Positions 44,178 through 52,865 of a stretch of DNA of 64,000 nucleotides are shown piece by piece. The stretch lies in the NCBI RefSeq assembly GCF_902859805.1, contig NZ_CADIKC010000001.1:372001-436000 (forward strand), in the 5' to 3' direction. The stretch is from Paraburkholderia sediminicola (GTDB lineage: Bacteria > Pseudomonadota > Gammaproteobacteria > Burkholderiales > Burkholderiaceae). The translations under genes and the position numbers were made by a program. The first letter of the stretch is position 1. The number at the start of each line of letters is the position of its first letter. The notes beneath the pieces were generated by a model. That model ran no database searches. It saw nothing but the letters and a program-made list of their open reading frames with translations, and was not told the DNA's origin.

Positions 44178-44951
44178 ATGAAGAAGCTTGCCCTGTGTTT
44201 CGCGCTCGCGGCCATCGCAACTGGCGCCTACGCAAAAGACTGGTCCACCATCCGCTTCGGAGTCGACGCGAGCTATCCGCCGTTCGAATCGAAGGGTACA
44301 GACGGCAAACTGACCGGCTTCGACATCGATCTCGGCAACCAGATCTGCGCGCGTCTGAAGGCTAAGTGCGTGTGGGTCGAAAATGACTTCGACGGCATGA
44401 TCCCCGCGCTAAAGGCGAAGAAATTCGACGGCGTGCTGTCGTCGATGTCGATGACGCCGCAACGTGCCGAACAGATCAACTTCTCTGCCAAGCTCTTCAA
44501 TACGCCGACGCGCCTCATTGCGAAGAAAGGCTCGACCCTCCTGCCAACGCCGGAATCGCTGGCGGGCAAGACGATTGGCGTCGAACAGGGCACGATCCAG
44601 GAAACCTACGCCAAGACCTATTGGGAGCCGAAGGGCGCCAAGGTCGTGCCGTACCAGAACCAGGATCAGGTCTACACCGACCTGCTCTCGGGCCGTCTCG
44701 ACGGCGCCCTGCAAGACGCAGTGCAGGCCGACATCGGCTTCCTGAACACGCCGCGCGGCGCGGGCTTCCAGTTCGCCGGCAAGGACATCGTCGACGCGAA
44801 GATCCTCGGCAACGGCGCCGGCATTGGCCTGCGCAAGGACGACGTGGACCTGAAGGAGAAGATTGACAAGGCCATCGCCGACATGATCAAGGACGGCACC
44901 TACAAAGCCATCGAGAAGAAGTATTTCGTCTTCGACGTGTACGGCAGCTAG
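44178..44951 (+). CDS. hisJ: basic amino-acid ABC transporter binding protein
   Basis: A 257-residue HisJ/ArgT-type protein. GGAG precedes the ATG. The signal peptide (KKLALCFALAAIATGAYA) is cleaved before KDWSTIRFG. It carries the same ligand-binding segments as the orphan copy at 38999 (FGVDASYPPFESKG, TPQRAEQINF, GTIQETYAKTYW). It should bind lysine, arginine, ornithine or histidine in the periplasm and deliver it to the permease encoded by the next two genes. The exact ligand, and hence hisJ versus argT naming, is not decidable here. Confidence 0.92.
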   Translation: MKKLALCFALAAIATGAYAKDWSTIRFGVDASYPPFESKGTDGKLTGFDIDLGNQICARLKAKCVWVENDFDGMIPALKAKKFDGVLSSMSMTPQRAEQINFSAKLFNTPTRLIAKKGSTLLPTPESLAGKTIGVEQGTIQETYAKTYWEPKGAKVVPYQNQDQVYTDLLSGRLDGALQDAVQADIGFLNTPRGAGFQFAGKDIVDAKILGNGAGIGLRKDDVDLKEKIDKAIADMIKDGTYKAIEKKYFVFDVYGS

Positions 44952-45072
44952 GCGATAACCAGGCACCTTTCGCCGGTCTACCCGCCGCATGCCATGGTTC
45001 AACGTCACTCGTGGCGCCGGCCCAGATCGCCGGCGCCGAACGGGGACGATGTGCAATCGAGGATAGCAATAT

Positions 45073-45762
45073 ATGTTCTTTCACGGTTATGGCCCGCTTC
45101 TCCTTGCGGGCGCATGGGAAACGATCAAGCTGGCTGTGTTGTCGCTGGCTGCAGCGTTCCTGCTGGGTCTCGGAGGCGCTGCGGCGAAGTTGTCGCCGAA
45201 CCGCTTCCTTTCTCGGGTCGGCACGCTCTATACAACGCTGATTCGCTCCGTACCCGATCTTGTGCTGATGCTGTTGCTGTTCTACGGCATTCAGATCCTG
45301 CTCAACAATCTGACTGACGCCCTCGGTTTCGATCAGATCGACATCGACCCCTTCGTGGCCGGTGTCATCACACTCGGCTTCATCTACGGTGCGTACTTCA
45401 CCGAGACGTTCCGGGGCGCCTTCCTCGCAGTTCCGCGCGGACAGCTCGAAGCAGGCTTCGCGTACGGCATGAGTTCGCGGCGCGTGTTCAGCCGCATCAT
45501 GTTCCCGCAAATGATGCGCTTCGCTCTGCCTGGCATCGGCAACAACTGGCAGGTGCTGGTCAAGGCCACTGCGCTGGTCTCGATTATCGGCCTCGCCGAC
45601 GTGGTCAAGGCCTCGCAGGACGCGGGCAAGAGCACGCTTGAGTTTTTCTTCTTCACGCTGACGGCAGGCGCGATCTATCTGGTGATCACGACGGTGTCTA
45701 ACCTCGTGCTGATCTGGCTGGAAAAACGCTATTCGACAGGCGTCCGGAGGGCCGTACTGTGA
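45073..45762 (+). CDS. hisQ: basic amino-acid ABC transporter permease, HisQ-like
   Basis: A 229-residue inner-membrane permease of the HisMQ family with about five helices. The EAA loop that contacts the ATPase is seen as LEAGFAYGMSSRRVFSRIMF, followed by PQMMRFALPGIGNNW. GAGGA lies upstream of the ATG. It heterodimerises with the HisM-like product of the next gene, whose GTG start overlaps this stop by four bases. Confidence 0.93.
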   Translation: MFFHGYGPLLLAGAWETIKLAVLSLAAAFLLGLGGAAAKLSPNRFLSRVGTLYTTLIRSVPDLVLMLLLFYGIQILLNNLTDALGFDQIDIDPFVAGVITLGFIYGAYFTETFRGAFLAVPRGQLEAGFAYGMSSRRVFSRIMFPQMMRFALPGIGNNWQVLVKATALVSIIGLADVVKASQDAGKSTLEFFFFTLTAGAIYLVITTVSNLVLIWLEKRYSTGVRRAVL

Positions 45763-46472
45763 TCGAACTCGTCAGGCAATACTGGCAAGCCTACCTGTAC
45801 ACCGACGGTTACCGGTACAGCGGCCTTGTCATCACCCTATGGTTGCTGGTCGCATCGATCGGACTGGGTTTCTGCCTCGCCGTCCCGCTGGCGGTGGCCC
45901 GGTCATCGCGCAACCGCTTCATCTCCGGACCCGTCTGGCTCTATACGTATGTGTTCCGCGGCACACCGCTCTACGTGCAGTTGCTGCTCTGCTATACGGG
46001 GCTCTACAGTCTTCAGTTCGTCCACTCGCACGTTCTGCTCGACACGTTCTTCCGTAGTGCGATGAACTGTACGCTGCTTGCCTTTGCGTTGAACGAATGC
46101 GCTTACGCCACGGAGATATTTGCCGGCGCGATTAAATCGACCGCCTACGGTGAAATCGAGGCCGCTCAGGCTTACGGGATGTCCCGCTTCAAGCTCTACA
46201 CCCGGATCATCCTGCCGTCCGCATTGCGGCGCGCGCTACCCAACTACAGCAACGAAGTCATCCTCATGCTGCACGCAACGACGCTCGCTTTCACGGCCAC
46301 CGTCCCCGACATCCTGAAGGTGACGCGCGACGTGAACTCGGCAACCTACGCATCCTTTCAGGCCTACAGCATTGCCGCCGTGCTGTACGCCTGCATCGTG
46401 TTTACGCTGGTCTGGGCGTTTCGCAGAATGGAAACACGCTTGCTCGCGTTTTTGAAGCCGCAAGGGCATTGA
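45759..46472 (+). CDS. hisM: basic amino-acid ABC transporter permease, HisM-like
   Basis: A 237-residue permease with a GTG start at 45759 preceded by GGAGG. The EAA loop is [20 protein letters not shown] followed by [15 protein letters not shown]. The [20 protein letters not shown] segment is typical of HisM and ArtM permeases. It forms the second half of the membrane channel with HisQ. The ATPase gene follows on the same strand. Confidence 0.93.
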   Translation: MIELVRQYWQAYLYTDGYRYSGLVITLWLLVASIGLGFCLAVPLAVARSSRNRFISGPVWLYTYVFRGTPLYVQLLLCYTGLYSLQFVHSHVLLDTFFRSAMNCTLLAFALNECAYATEIFAGAIKSTAYGEIEAAQAYGMSRFKLYTRIILPSALRRALPNYSNEVILMLHATTLAFTATVPDILKVTRDVNSATYASFQAYSIAAVLYACIVFTLVWAFRRMETRLLAFLKPQGH

Positions 46473-46510
46473 ACCTGGCTACCCTTAGCCAAGATGGAGT
46501 GTATCGAGAT

Positions 46511-47278
46511 ATGTATAAGCTGATTGTCGACGACCTGCACAAGAAGTTCGGTGACAACGAGGTTCTGAAGGGCGTATCGCTCAAGGCCAAGGCCGGCGAT
46601 GTCATCAGCATCATCGGTTCGAGCGGCTCAGGTAAAAGCACGTTTCTGCGTTGCATTAATTTTCTTGAGCAACCTTGCTCCGGGCGCATTACCGTCAACG
46701 CAGAAGAGATCCAGACGCGGCCGGATCGGAACGGCTCCTTGCGGGTGAGCGATCACAAGCAACTGCAGAAGATGCGCACGAAGTTGTCGATGGTGTTTCA
46801 GCACTTCAACCTGTGGGCGCACATGACCGTGCTTGAAAACATCGTCGAAGCGCCCATCAGCGTGTTGGGATTGAGCCGGGCTGAAGCCGAGACGCGGGCT
46901 CGCAAGTACCTGACCAAAGTAGGGCTCAACGCCGGCATGGAAGGCAAGTATCCGTCCCACCTTTCCGGCGGCCAGCAACAGCGCGTGGCCATTGCTCGCG
47001 CGCTGGCCATGGAGCCCGAAGTCATGCTGTTCGACGAACCCACGTCGGCGCTCGATCCGGAACTGGTCGGTGAGGTCCTGAAAGTAATGCAGGCTCTCGC
47101 TGAAGAAGGCCGTACGATGATCGTGGTCACGCACGAGATGGGATTTGCCCGTAACGTGTCGAATCACGTGGTCTTTCTGCATAAGGGAAAAATTGAAGAA
47201 GAAGGCCATCCTCAAGACGTTCTGGTCAACCCGAAAAGCGAACGCCTAGGCCAGTTTCTTACCGGCAGCCTGAAATAA
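46511..47278 (+). CDS. hisP: basic amino-acid ABC transporter ATPase, HisP-like
   Basis: A 255-residue ATPase. Walker A is GSSGSGKST, the signature is [17 protein letters not shown], and Walker B is [17 protein letters not shown]; the switch histidine is in [10 protein letters not shown]. The ATG at 46511 ([14 protein letters not shown]) is preferred over a TTG at 46469 that overlaps the hisM stop, because it matches the family start. It powers the importer formed by HisQ and HisM and completes the operon. Confidence 0.93.
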   Translation: MYKLIVDDLHKKFGDNEVLKGVSLKAKAGDVISIIGSSGSGKSTFLRCINFLEQPCSGRITVNAEEIQTRPDRNGSLRVSDHKQLQKMRTKLSMVFQHFNLWAHMTVLENIVEAPISVLGLSRAEAETRARKYLTKVGLNAGMEGKYPSHLSGGQQQRVAIARALAMEPEVMLFDEPTSALDPELVGEVLKVMQALAEEGRTMIVVTHEMGFARNVSNHVVFLHKGKIEEEGHPQDVLVNPKSERLGQFLTGSLK

Positions 47279-47425
47279 CGTTGCAAACAACGTTGCAAAC
47301 CGTCTCAATCCATGCGAACGACGTTGAACGCGGCCGCGTTCAGAACGGGCGCACTGCTACTGGATTAACTTAGGCATTTGAAGTCTGGTACGCTGCGCCC
47401 TTTGCTACCGATTGCATTGGACTCG

Positions 47426-47815
47426 ATGGAAACTCCCTTCAACGATCGCGGCGTGTCAGTCACGCGCAACGCACTCTCGTCGGCCGGCCAGGTCTTTCCG
47501 CTGCGCGACATCGTCGACGTGCAAGTCGTCACCGTGCAGAAGAACAAAGCTCTGCCCCGCGCGATATCGCTGCTCGGACTCGTGGGCGCTATTGTCGGCG
47601 GGATATGGCGCTCGCCGGTCGGTATGGTGTGCGGCACGATGCTGGTCGTGGTCGGCTGGCTCACCTGGGCGACTCAGGACATCACGCATCGTCTGATGGT
47701 GCAGACCGCGAATGGTCTGCGTGAAGCGCTCATGAGCACCGACCGCGAGTTCGTGGAGCAGGTCGCCGCCGCAGTGCACGAAGCGAAGGCCGTCGCTGCG
47801 GCGCCCAAGGCCTGA
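47426..47815 (+). CDS. DUF6232-like small membrane protein
   Basis: A 129-residue protein starting METPFNDRGVSVTRNALSSA. A small N-terminal beta domain (VFPLRDIVDVQVVTVQKNK) is followed by two adjacent membrane helices (AISLLGLVGAIVGGIW, VGMVCGTMLVVVGWLTWA) and a cytoplasmic helix-rich tail. This order matches DUF6232-type membrane proteins as I recall them. It is probably a single gene; the function is unknown. Confidence 0.65.
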   Translation: METPFNDRGVSVTRNALSSAGQVFPLRDIVDVQVVTVQKNKALPRAISLLGLVGAIVGGIWRSPVGMVCGTMLVVVGWLTWATQDITHRLMVQTANGLREALMSTDREFVEQVAAAVHEAKAVAAAPKA

Positions 47816-47961
47816 AGAGTCGCCGTCCGTTTTATGCCGGGCGTGGCGCGTTAACACAAAATTGATTCGCGGCGCGGCAGCTTTTGCGCGTCGTTGAGGC
47901 GCGCGCCGCTAGAGTGGTTGAGTGTCAACAACGCGCGCCGCCTCGCCGAATCGGCGCAATC

Positions 47962-48306
47962 ATGATGCTCACGTCCGTTGCAACGTCTGAATTCCCCCTC
48001 CCGCGCGCAGCACGGGAATCACGCCTGCCCCGTCGCACACATGTCGTCGTTCCGCTTGTGATTATCGACGTCACCGTGCCCGGCACCTCGTCGGCACATG
48101 GGCGGCGCGCGTTGCATGCCGCTCTCGGCGACGATCTGCGCCTCTACGTCGTGACCGTCGACCAGCAGCACGAGCGCGTGACCTTTCGCGTCGAAGTCAC
48201 TTCGCGCACCCTCGACGACGTGATCAGCCTACTGACAAGCGCCCTCGACCGCGCCACGCTCGGCCGCGCTCAAGCCACCGTGATCCGCCGTCCGCGTGAC
48301 TATTGA
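47962..48306 (+). CDS. hypothetical protein, 114 residues
   Basis: A frame from the ATG at 47962 (MMLTSVATSEFPLPRAARES) giving 114 residues. After a basic N-terminus the sequence reads as an alternating strand-helix protein (THVVVPLVIIDVTVPGTSSA, RLYVVTVDQQHERVTFRVEV, TLDDVISLLTSALDR), a pattern reminiscent of small ferredoxin-fold domains. No family was recognised. Codon bias is acceptable, but coding status is only probable. Confidence 0.5.
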   Translation: MMLTSVATSEFPLPRAARESRLPRRTHVVVPLVIIDVTVPGTSSAHGRRALHAALGDDLRLYVVTVDQQHERVTFRVEVTSRTLDDVISLLTSALDRATLGRAQATVIRRPRDY

Positions 48307-48570
48307 CGTAGATCAATGCTTGCATGGGCGACTTGCTAGTCATCCCTTAGACCTTTACACATCTTTGCAATTGCCTGCGGGTGGCCGTGTAGAGTCGCCG
48401 CTCCTGTTATCGCGTGTTCCCTCCCGCAGGCCCCCGCAAGCGTTCCGGTTTCCCCGCCCACGCCGCGGCAATCCCGTAAGATTGCCGCCAGTGCTGTTCG
48501 AGTAGTCCAACCCACAGCTCACGATGCATCGCCTTCGCCAGGGACCCGCCTTTTTGCAAAGCGTGATCCT

Positions 48571-49662
48571 ATGTTCCTGTCGTCTCTCGATGCCGCGCGC
48601 CGGCATGTCGGTTTCCAGTTTTGTCGTTCGATGGCAGCAGCGCTGATCGCTGCCAGCGCGCTCGCCGCACTGACCGGTTGCTCCGTCACCTTCCCCACCC
48701 CCACGCCGCCGGCCCCCAATGCTGCGCTGATCAATGGCGGCAACGACGGTCTGCTGATTCCGCTGCACGTGGAGCGTGCCGACGAAGACCACGCACGCCT
48801 CGGTCTGCCGGTCCAACTCGACGGCAAACCGGTGTATATGGCGCTCGACACGGGTACGCAAGGCACGCGGGTATTGAAGTCGGTGCTGCCCGGTTCGGGC
48901 TATGCAAGCGCCGGTGGCGTGACGTCGTTGTCGTTCGCGAACGGCGTGGAGATTCTCGGCTCGGCCGTGAAGGTGCCGTTCAGCCTCGCCGGCACCACCC
49001 CAACGCCAATCGCTGCGCAAGCAGTGGACGTCGTGCGCTGCCTGCCGAACGCGCGCAAGTGCGTCGGGATGGACGGCTATACCGGCGAATTCGGCTGGGC
49101 GTTTTCCGGCATTGTCGGCGTCGGCGCCGCGCAGCCGGACGATAGCTGCTGCACTCAACCGTTGCGCGCATTGCCCGGCAACATTGGCCAACGCTATCTG
49201 GTGCACGCGAACTTCACAAAGCCGTACATGGTGTTGAGCCCCTCGAGCACCCTTACCAATAACTACACGATGGTGCCGATGACAATGTCGAAAGACGGCA
49301 CGGCGCATTGGCCGCGAGGCTGCGTGAATGTGGGCGGCAAGATGACATTCTGCGCGCCGCTGGTGTTCGCAACCGGCAGCACCGGCATGATCCGCCTCGA
49401 AATGGACAAAGCGCCCAACTGGGCCGGCGACGGCGATGTCGGCAATGTGCTCGATCAGGGTAACTACGAGACGGCCATCGGCACTGGATCGTGGGTGCAC
49501 CGTTACGAGAAGGCGCAAGTCACGATCGTCAAGGCGAAGCCGGACGCTAACCGTATCGTGGTCGGTTTGATGGCCATGCAGAACATCGACGTGTTATTCG
49601 ATTTCCCGCGTGGGCAGTTAGGGTTACATGCCGCGCAAGAGAGCGAACGATTCGCCCCGTGA
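48571..49662 (+). CDS. pepsin-fold aspartic-protease-like lipoprotein (second Asp lost)
   Basis: A 363-residue exported protein with lipobox LTGC (C37). The first lobe has D93-T-G-T (ALDTGTQGTRVL) and FSGIVGVG (178-185), which matches the pepsin FDGILGL block. The second lobe has the equivalent motif as A267-T-G-S (VFATGSTGMIRL), 174 residues later, close to the spacing in pepsin. The C-terminus (VVGLMAMQNIDVLFDFPRGQ, then LGLHA) matches the pepsin C-terminal LGD...vfD...vGla pattern. The first catalytic Asp is kept and the second is Ala. The family assignment is my own reading. It may be an inactive binding protein or act with altered chemistry. Confidence 0.7.
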   Translation: MFLSSLDAARRHVGFQFCRSMAAALIAASALAALTGCSVTFPTPTPPAPNAALINGGNDGLLIPLHVERADEDHARLGLPVQLDGKPVYMALDTGTQGTRVLKSVLPGSGYASAGGVTSLSFANGVEILGSAVKVPFSLAGTTPTPIAAQAVDVVRCLPNARKCVGMDGYTGEFGWAFSGIVGVGAAQPDDSCCTQPLRALPGNIGQRYLVHANFTKPYMVLSPSSTLTNNYTMVPMTMSKDGTAHWPRGCVNVGGKMTFCAPLVFATGSTGMIRLEMDKAPNWAGDGDVGNVLDQGNYETAIGTGSWVHRYEKAQVTIVKAKPDANRIVVGLMAMQNIDVLFDFPRGQLGLHAAQESERFAP

Positions 49663-49680
49663 TAGTCGTCGATCGATAAA

Positions 49681-49712
49681 GAAAGGCCGTGCAAAAATTT
49701 GCACGGCCTTTC
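49681..49712. terminator. bidirectional terminator between the pepsin-like gene and glgP
   Basis: GAAAGGCCGTGCAAA (49681-49695) pairs perfectly with TTTGCACGGCCTTTC (49698-49712), giving A-rich and T-rich flanks on both strands. It lies between convergent genes, 19 bases past the first stop and 37 from the second. Confidence 0.9.
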
Positions 49713-49748
49713 TCATCTGAGCAAGCGCCGTAGACAAGCGTGCTCGTA

Positions 49749-52202
49749 TCACTCCATGCTGAGTGGATTCACGTGCCAGATATTGCGCGCATATTCGCCG
49801 ATGGTGCGGTCCGATGAAAACTGTCCCATACCCGCGACGTTCTCAATCGCGCTCTCGGTCCATGCGCGCCGGTCGACGAAACGCGCATCCACTTCGTCCT
49901 GCGCTTTCGCAAACGCGGCGAAATCGGCGAGCACCATATAGTGATCGCCCCAATCCACCAACGTGTGGAAAATGTCCGAGAAGCGCAGCGGATCATCCGG
50001 TGAGAAGTAACCGGTGCGAATCTGATCGAGCGCCATGCGCAATTCCGGATTCTCCTCGTAGACTTGCCGCGGCCGGTAGCCGGTGGCGCGCAGGTTGTCC
50101 ACTTCATCAGCGGTATGGCCGAAGATGAAAATATTCTCGCGCCCCACAGCGTCGCAGATCTCGATGTTCGCGCCGTCCATCGTGCCGATCGTCAACGCGC
50201 CGTTCAACGCGAGCTTCATGTTGCCAGTGCCTGACGCCTCGGTGCCGGCCATTGAAATCTGCTCGGAGAGGTCGGCCGCCGGAATGATCAGCTCGGCCAC
50301 GCTCACGCCGTAGTTCGGCACGAATACCACCTTGAGGCGATCGCCGATCAACGGATCGTGATTGACCTTCTCGCTGACGTCGCCGATCAGTTTGATGATC
50401 GTCTTGGCCATGCGATACGCGGACGCCGCTTTGCCGGCGAACATCACCACGCGCGGCACCCAATCGCGCTCCGGATTCGCGCGAATCTGGTTGTAGCGCA
50501 CGATCACATGCAACACGTTCAGTAATTGCCGCTTGTATTCGTGAATGCGTTTGACCTGCAGGTCGAACAACGCATCGGGATCGAAGTGCAGTTTGGTGTG
50601 ATGCGCAAGCCGCTGCACGAGCCGCAGTTTGTTCTGCCGCTTCGCTTCATGAAAGGCGTCGATGAACGCGCTGTCGTTGCGCAGGTTGCGCAGTTGCTCC
50701 AGCTCGAACAGGTTGCTGCGCCAATGCTTGCCGATCTGCTGATCGATCAGCGACGACAGCGACGGGCTCGCCTGCGCCAGCCAGCGCCGCGGCGTGATGC
50801 CGTTGGTGACGTTCGTGAAGCGGTCCGGATAGATGCGCGCAAAGTCGGAAAAAATATCGCGCGTCATCAGTTGCGAATGCAGCTTCGATACACCATTCAC
50901 CTTGTGACTCGCGACGATCGCCAGGTACGCCATCCGCACACGCCGCTGACCGTACTCGTCGACCAGCGAAATGCGGCGGATCATCTCGCCGTCGTGTCCC
51001 GATTGTTCGCTGACATGCTTGAGAAAGCCCGCATTGATCTCGAAGATGATCTCCAGATGCCGCGGCAAAAGGCGTGCGAGCATCTCGACGTCCCACGTTT
51101 CGAGCGCTTCGGGCATCAAGGTGTGGTTCGTGTACGAGAAAATCTTCGTGACGTGATGCCACGCCTTGTCCCACGGCTGATGATGAACATCCACCAGCAG
51201 ACGCATCAGTTCGGGAATCGCCAGAACCGGGTGCGTGTCGTTCAGATGCACCGCCACCTTTTCGGAGAAGCGCCCAAACGTGCTGTGCGTGCGCTGATAG
51301 CGGCGAATCAGATCCTGCATGGTCGCCGAGACGAAGAAGTATTCCTGCCGCAGCCGCAGTTCGCGGCCGGCCGGTGTCGAGTCGTCCGGATACAGCAGGC
51401 GCGAAACGTTCTCCGACATGTTCTTCGTATCGACCGCGTTGCGGTAGTCGCCACGATTGAATGCGCCGAGATCGAGTTCTTCGGTGGCGCGCGCCGACCA
51501 TAGGCGCAGCGTGTTGGTCGCGTCTGTCGCATAACCCGGAATGACGGTGTCATACGCGGTTGCGTTCACATGCTCGGTGTCGATCCACTCCACATGCTCG
51601 CCACGCTGCACCGTGCGGCCGCCGAAGTGCACCATGTATTTGATCTCGGGCCGCGGAAACTCCCACGGATTGCCCGCGCGCAGCCAGTAGTCCGGCGCTT
51701 CGACCTGCTCGCCGTCGACGATCTCCTGACGGAACATGCCGTATTCGTAACGGATACCGTAGCCGAAACCCGGAATGCCGAGCGTCGCCATCGAATCGAG
51801 AAAACAGGCGGCGAGCCGCCCGAGGCCGCCGTTGCCAAGGGCCGCGTCCGGCTCGATATTGACCAGCGTGTCCATATCGACGCCGAGATCCGCGAGCGCT
51901 TCCTTCACCTGATCGTGGATGCCGAGCGCCAGCAACGCGTTCGTAAACGTGCGGCCGATCAGAAATTCCATCGAAAGGTAGTAGACGCGTTTGACGTCCT
52001 GTTCGTACTGCAGGCGCGTGGTCTTCATCCAGCGCGCAACCAGCCGGTCGCGCACGGCGAGCGCCGCGGCGTGCAGCCAGTCATGGGGATGAGCGGTGAC
52101 GGCGTCCTTGCCGACGCCGTACATCATGCGATTGGAAATTGAGCGCCGTAGCGCGTCGACGGTACTGTTGAGCTGGTCGAATTCCAGATCGACGGCTGTC
52201 AT
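49749..52202 (-). CDS. glgP: glycogen/starch/alpha-glucan phosphorylase
   Basis: An 817-residue GT35 phosphorylase. The ATG at 52202 (MTAVDLEFDQLNSTVDALRR) is preceded by GGAGG. The PLP-lysine block EASGTGNMKLALNGALTIGT and the N-terminal YYLSMEFLIGRTFTNALLAL segment are intact. It releases glucose 1-phosphate from glycogen or maltodextrins. No other glg genes are adjacent in this window. Length is normal for the family. Confidence 0.95.
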   Translation of the reverse strand: MTAVDLEFDQLNSTVDALRRSISNRMMYGVGKDAVTAHPHDWLHAAALAVRDRLVARWMKTTRLQYEQDVKRVYYLSMEFLIGRTFTNALLALGIHDQVKEALADLGVDMDTLVNIEPDAALGNGGLGRLAACFLDSMATLGIPGFGYGIRYEYGMFRQEIVDGEQVEAPDYWLRAGNPWEFPRPEIKYMVHFGGRTVQRGEHVEWIDTEHVNATAYDTVIPGYATDATNTLRLWSARATEELDLGAFNRGDYRNAVDTKNMSENVSRLLYPDDSTPAGRELRLRQEYFFVSATMQDLIRRYQRTHSTFGRFSEKVAVHLNDTHPVLAIPELMRLLVDVHHQPWDKAWHHVTKIFSYTNHTLMPEALETWDVEMLARLLPRHLEIIFEINAGFLKHVSEQSGHDGEMIRRISLVDEYGQRRVRMAYLAIVASHKVNGVSKLHSQLMTRDIFSDFARIYPDRFTNVTNGITPRRWLAQASPSLSSLIDQQIGKHWRSNLFELEQLRNLRNDSAFIDAFHEAKRQNKLRLVQRLAHHTKLHFDPDALFDLQVKRIHEYKRQLLNVLHVIVRYNQIRANPERDWVPRVVMFAGKAASAYRMAKTIIKLIGDVSEKVNHDPLIGDRLKVVFVPNYGVSVAELIIPAADLSEQISMAGTEASGTGNMKLALNGALTIGTMDGANIEICDAVGRENIFIFGHTADEVDNLRATGYRPRQVYEENPELRMALDQIRTGYFSPDDPLRFSDIFHTLVDWGDHYMVLADFAAFAKAQDEVDARFVDRRAWTESAIENVAGMGQFSSDRTIGEYARNIWHVNPLSME

Positions 52203-52865
52203 CGAAGCCTCCGGGGAAAAAACGACGCGACATACGCGAACCGCATAGATGACGGACGGGAGGCGCGTGCCGGTCAGGCGGGTTAGCAAACAGAGTACGA
52301 CATTTTACGGCGCAGGGACACCGCCGAACGCGAGCGGGTGCTCATGCACATGCCATGCCCGCCGATATACGGGGCTTCGTGCATTTCACACGCATTGCGC
52401 GCACGCACGCGGTGCAGAGGCAGCGTGTGCGCGGCACTCGACGCGTGCATCGGCCCGCAAAACAGGCAGACGATGGCGCGCAATGAAAGCCGACTGCATG
52501 GGAGAGACAGCACGATTATCTTTTTCGACGTGTGACGTGCCGATGAATGCGTTGACCGGTTCGATACGTGGTCAAATCGGCGCGCCTCGTCTGCTGAACC
52601 GTTATGCCTAAGCGATATGCGACAACGCGGGGCCACGCCGATTCGAAGACGCCACACGGGCTTGACCGTTAGTTGCATTACGGACGCCCGATCAAGCACC
52701 CCGCCCTGCCGGCCTCCCAGCACGATTTCCACGTCTCTGTAACAATCACTTCATTCGCCGCGCGCGCCGTCCTGACCGCTGAACTCAAGCCCCGCGCTTC
52801 ACGCCACGCAACCCTGCCGCCTGCACGCCGCCGTGCTGTCCCTTCGACACACATGGCGCTGCGGC
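52203..52865. other. intergenic region between glgP and the MFS exporter
   Basis: About 660 bases separate two divergent genes, so both promoters should lie here. I find no convincing coding frame, RNA gene, palindrome or mobile remnant. Short open frames on both strands lack ribosome-binding sites and family resemblance. Confidence 0.5.

Noticed and set aside
48355..49518. Minus-strand open frame (387 codons) opposite the pepsin-like gene
   Set aside because: The plus-strand protein has a lipobox and ordered pepsin landmarks; the antisense frame has none.
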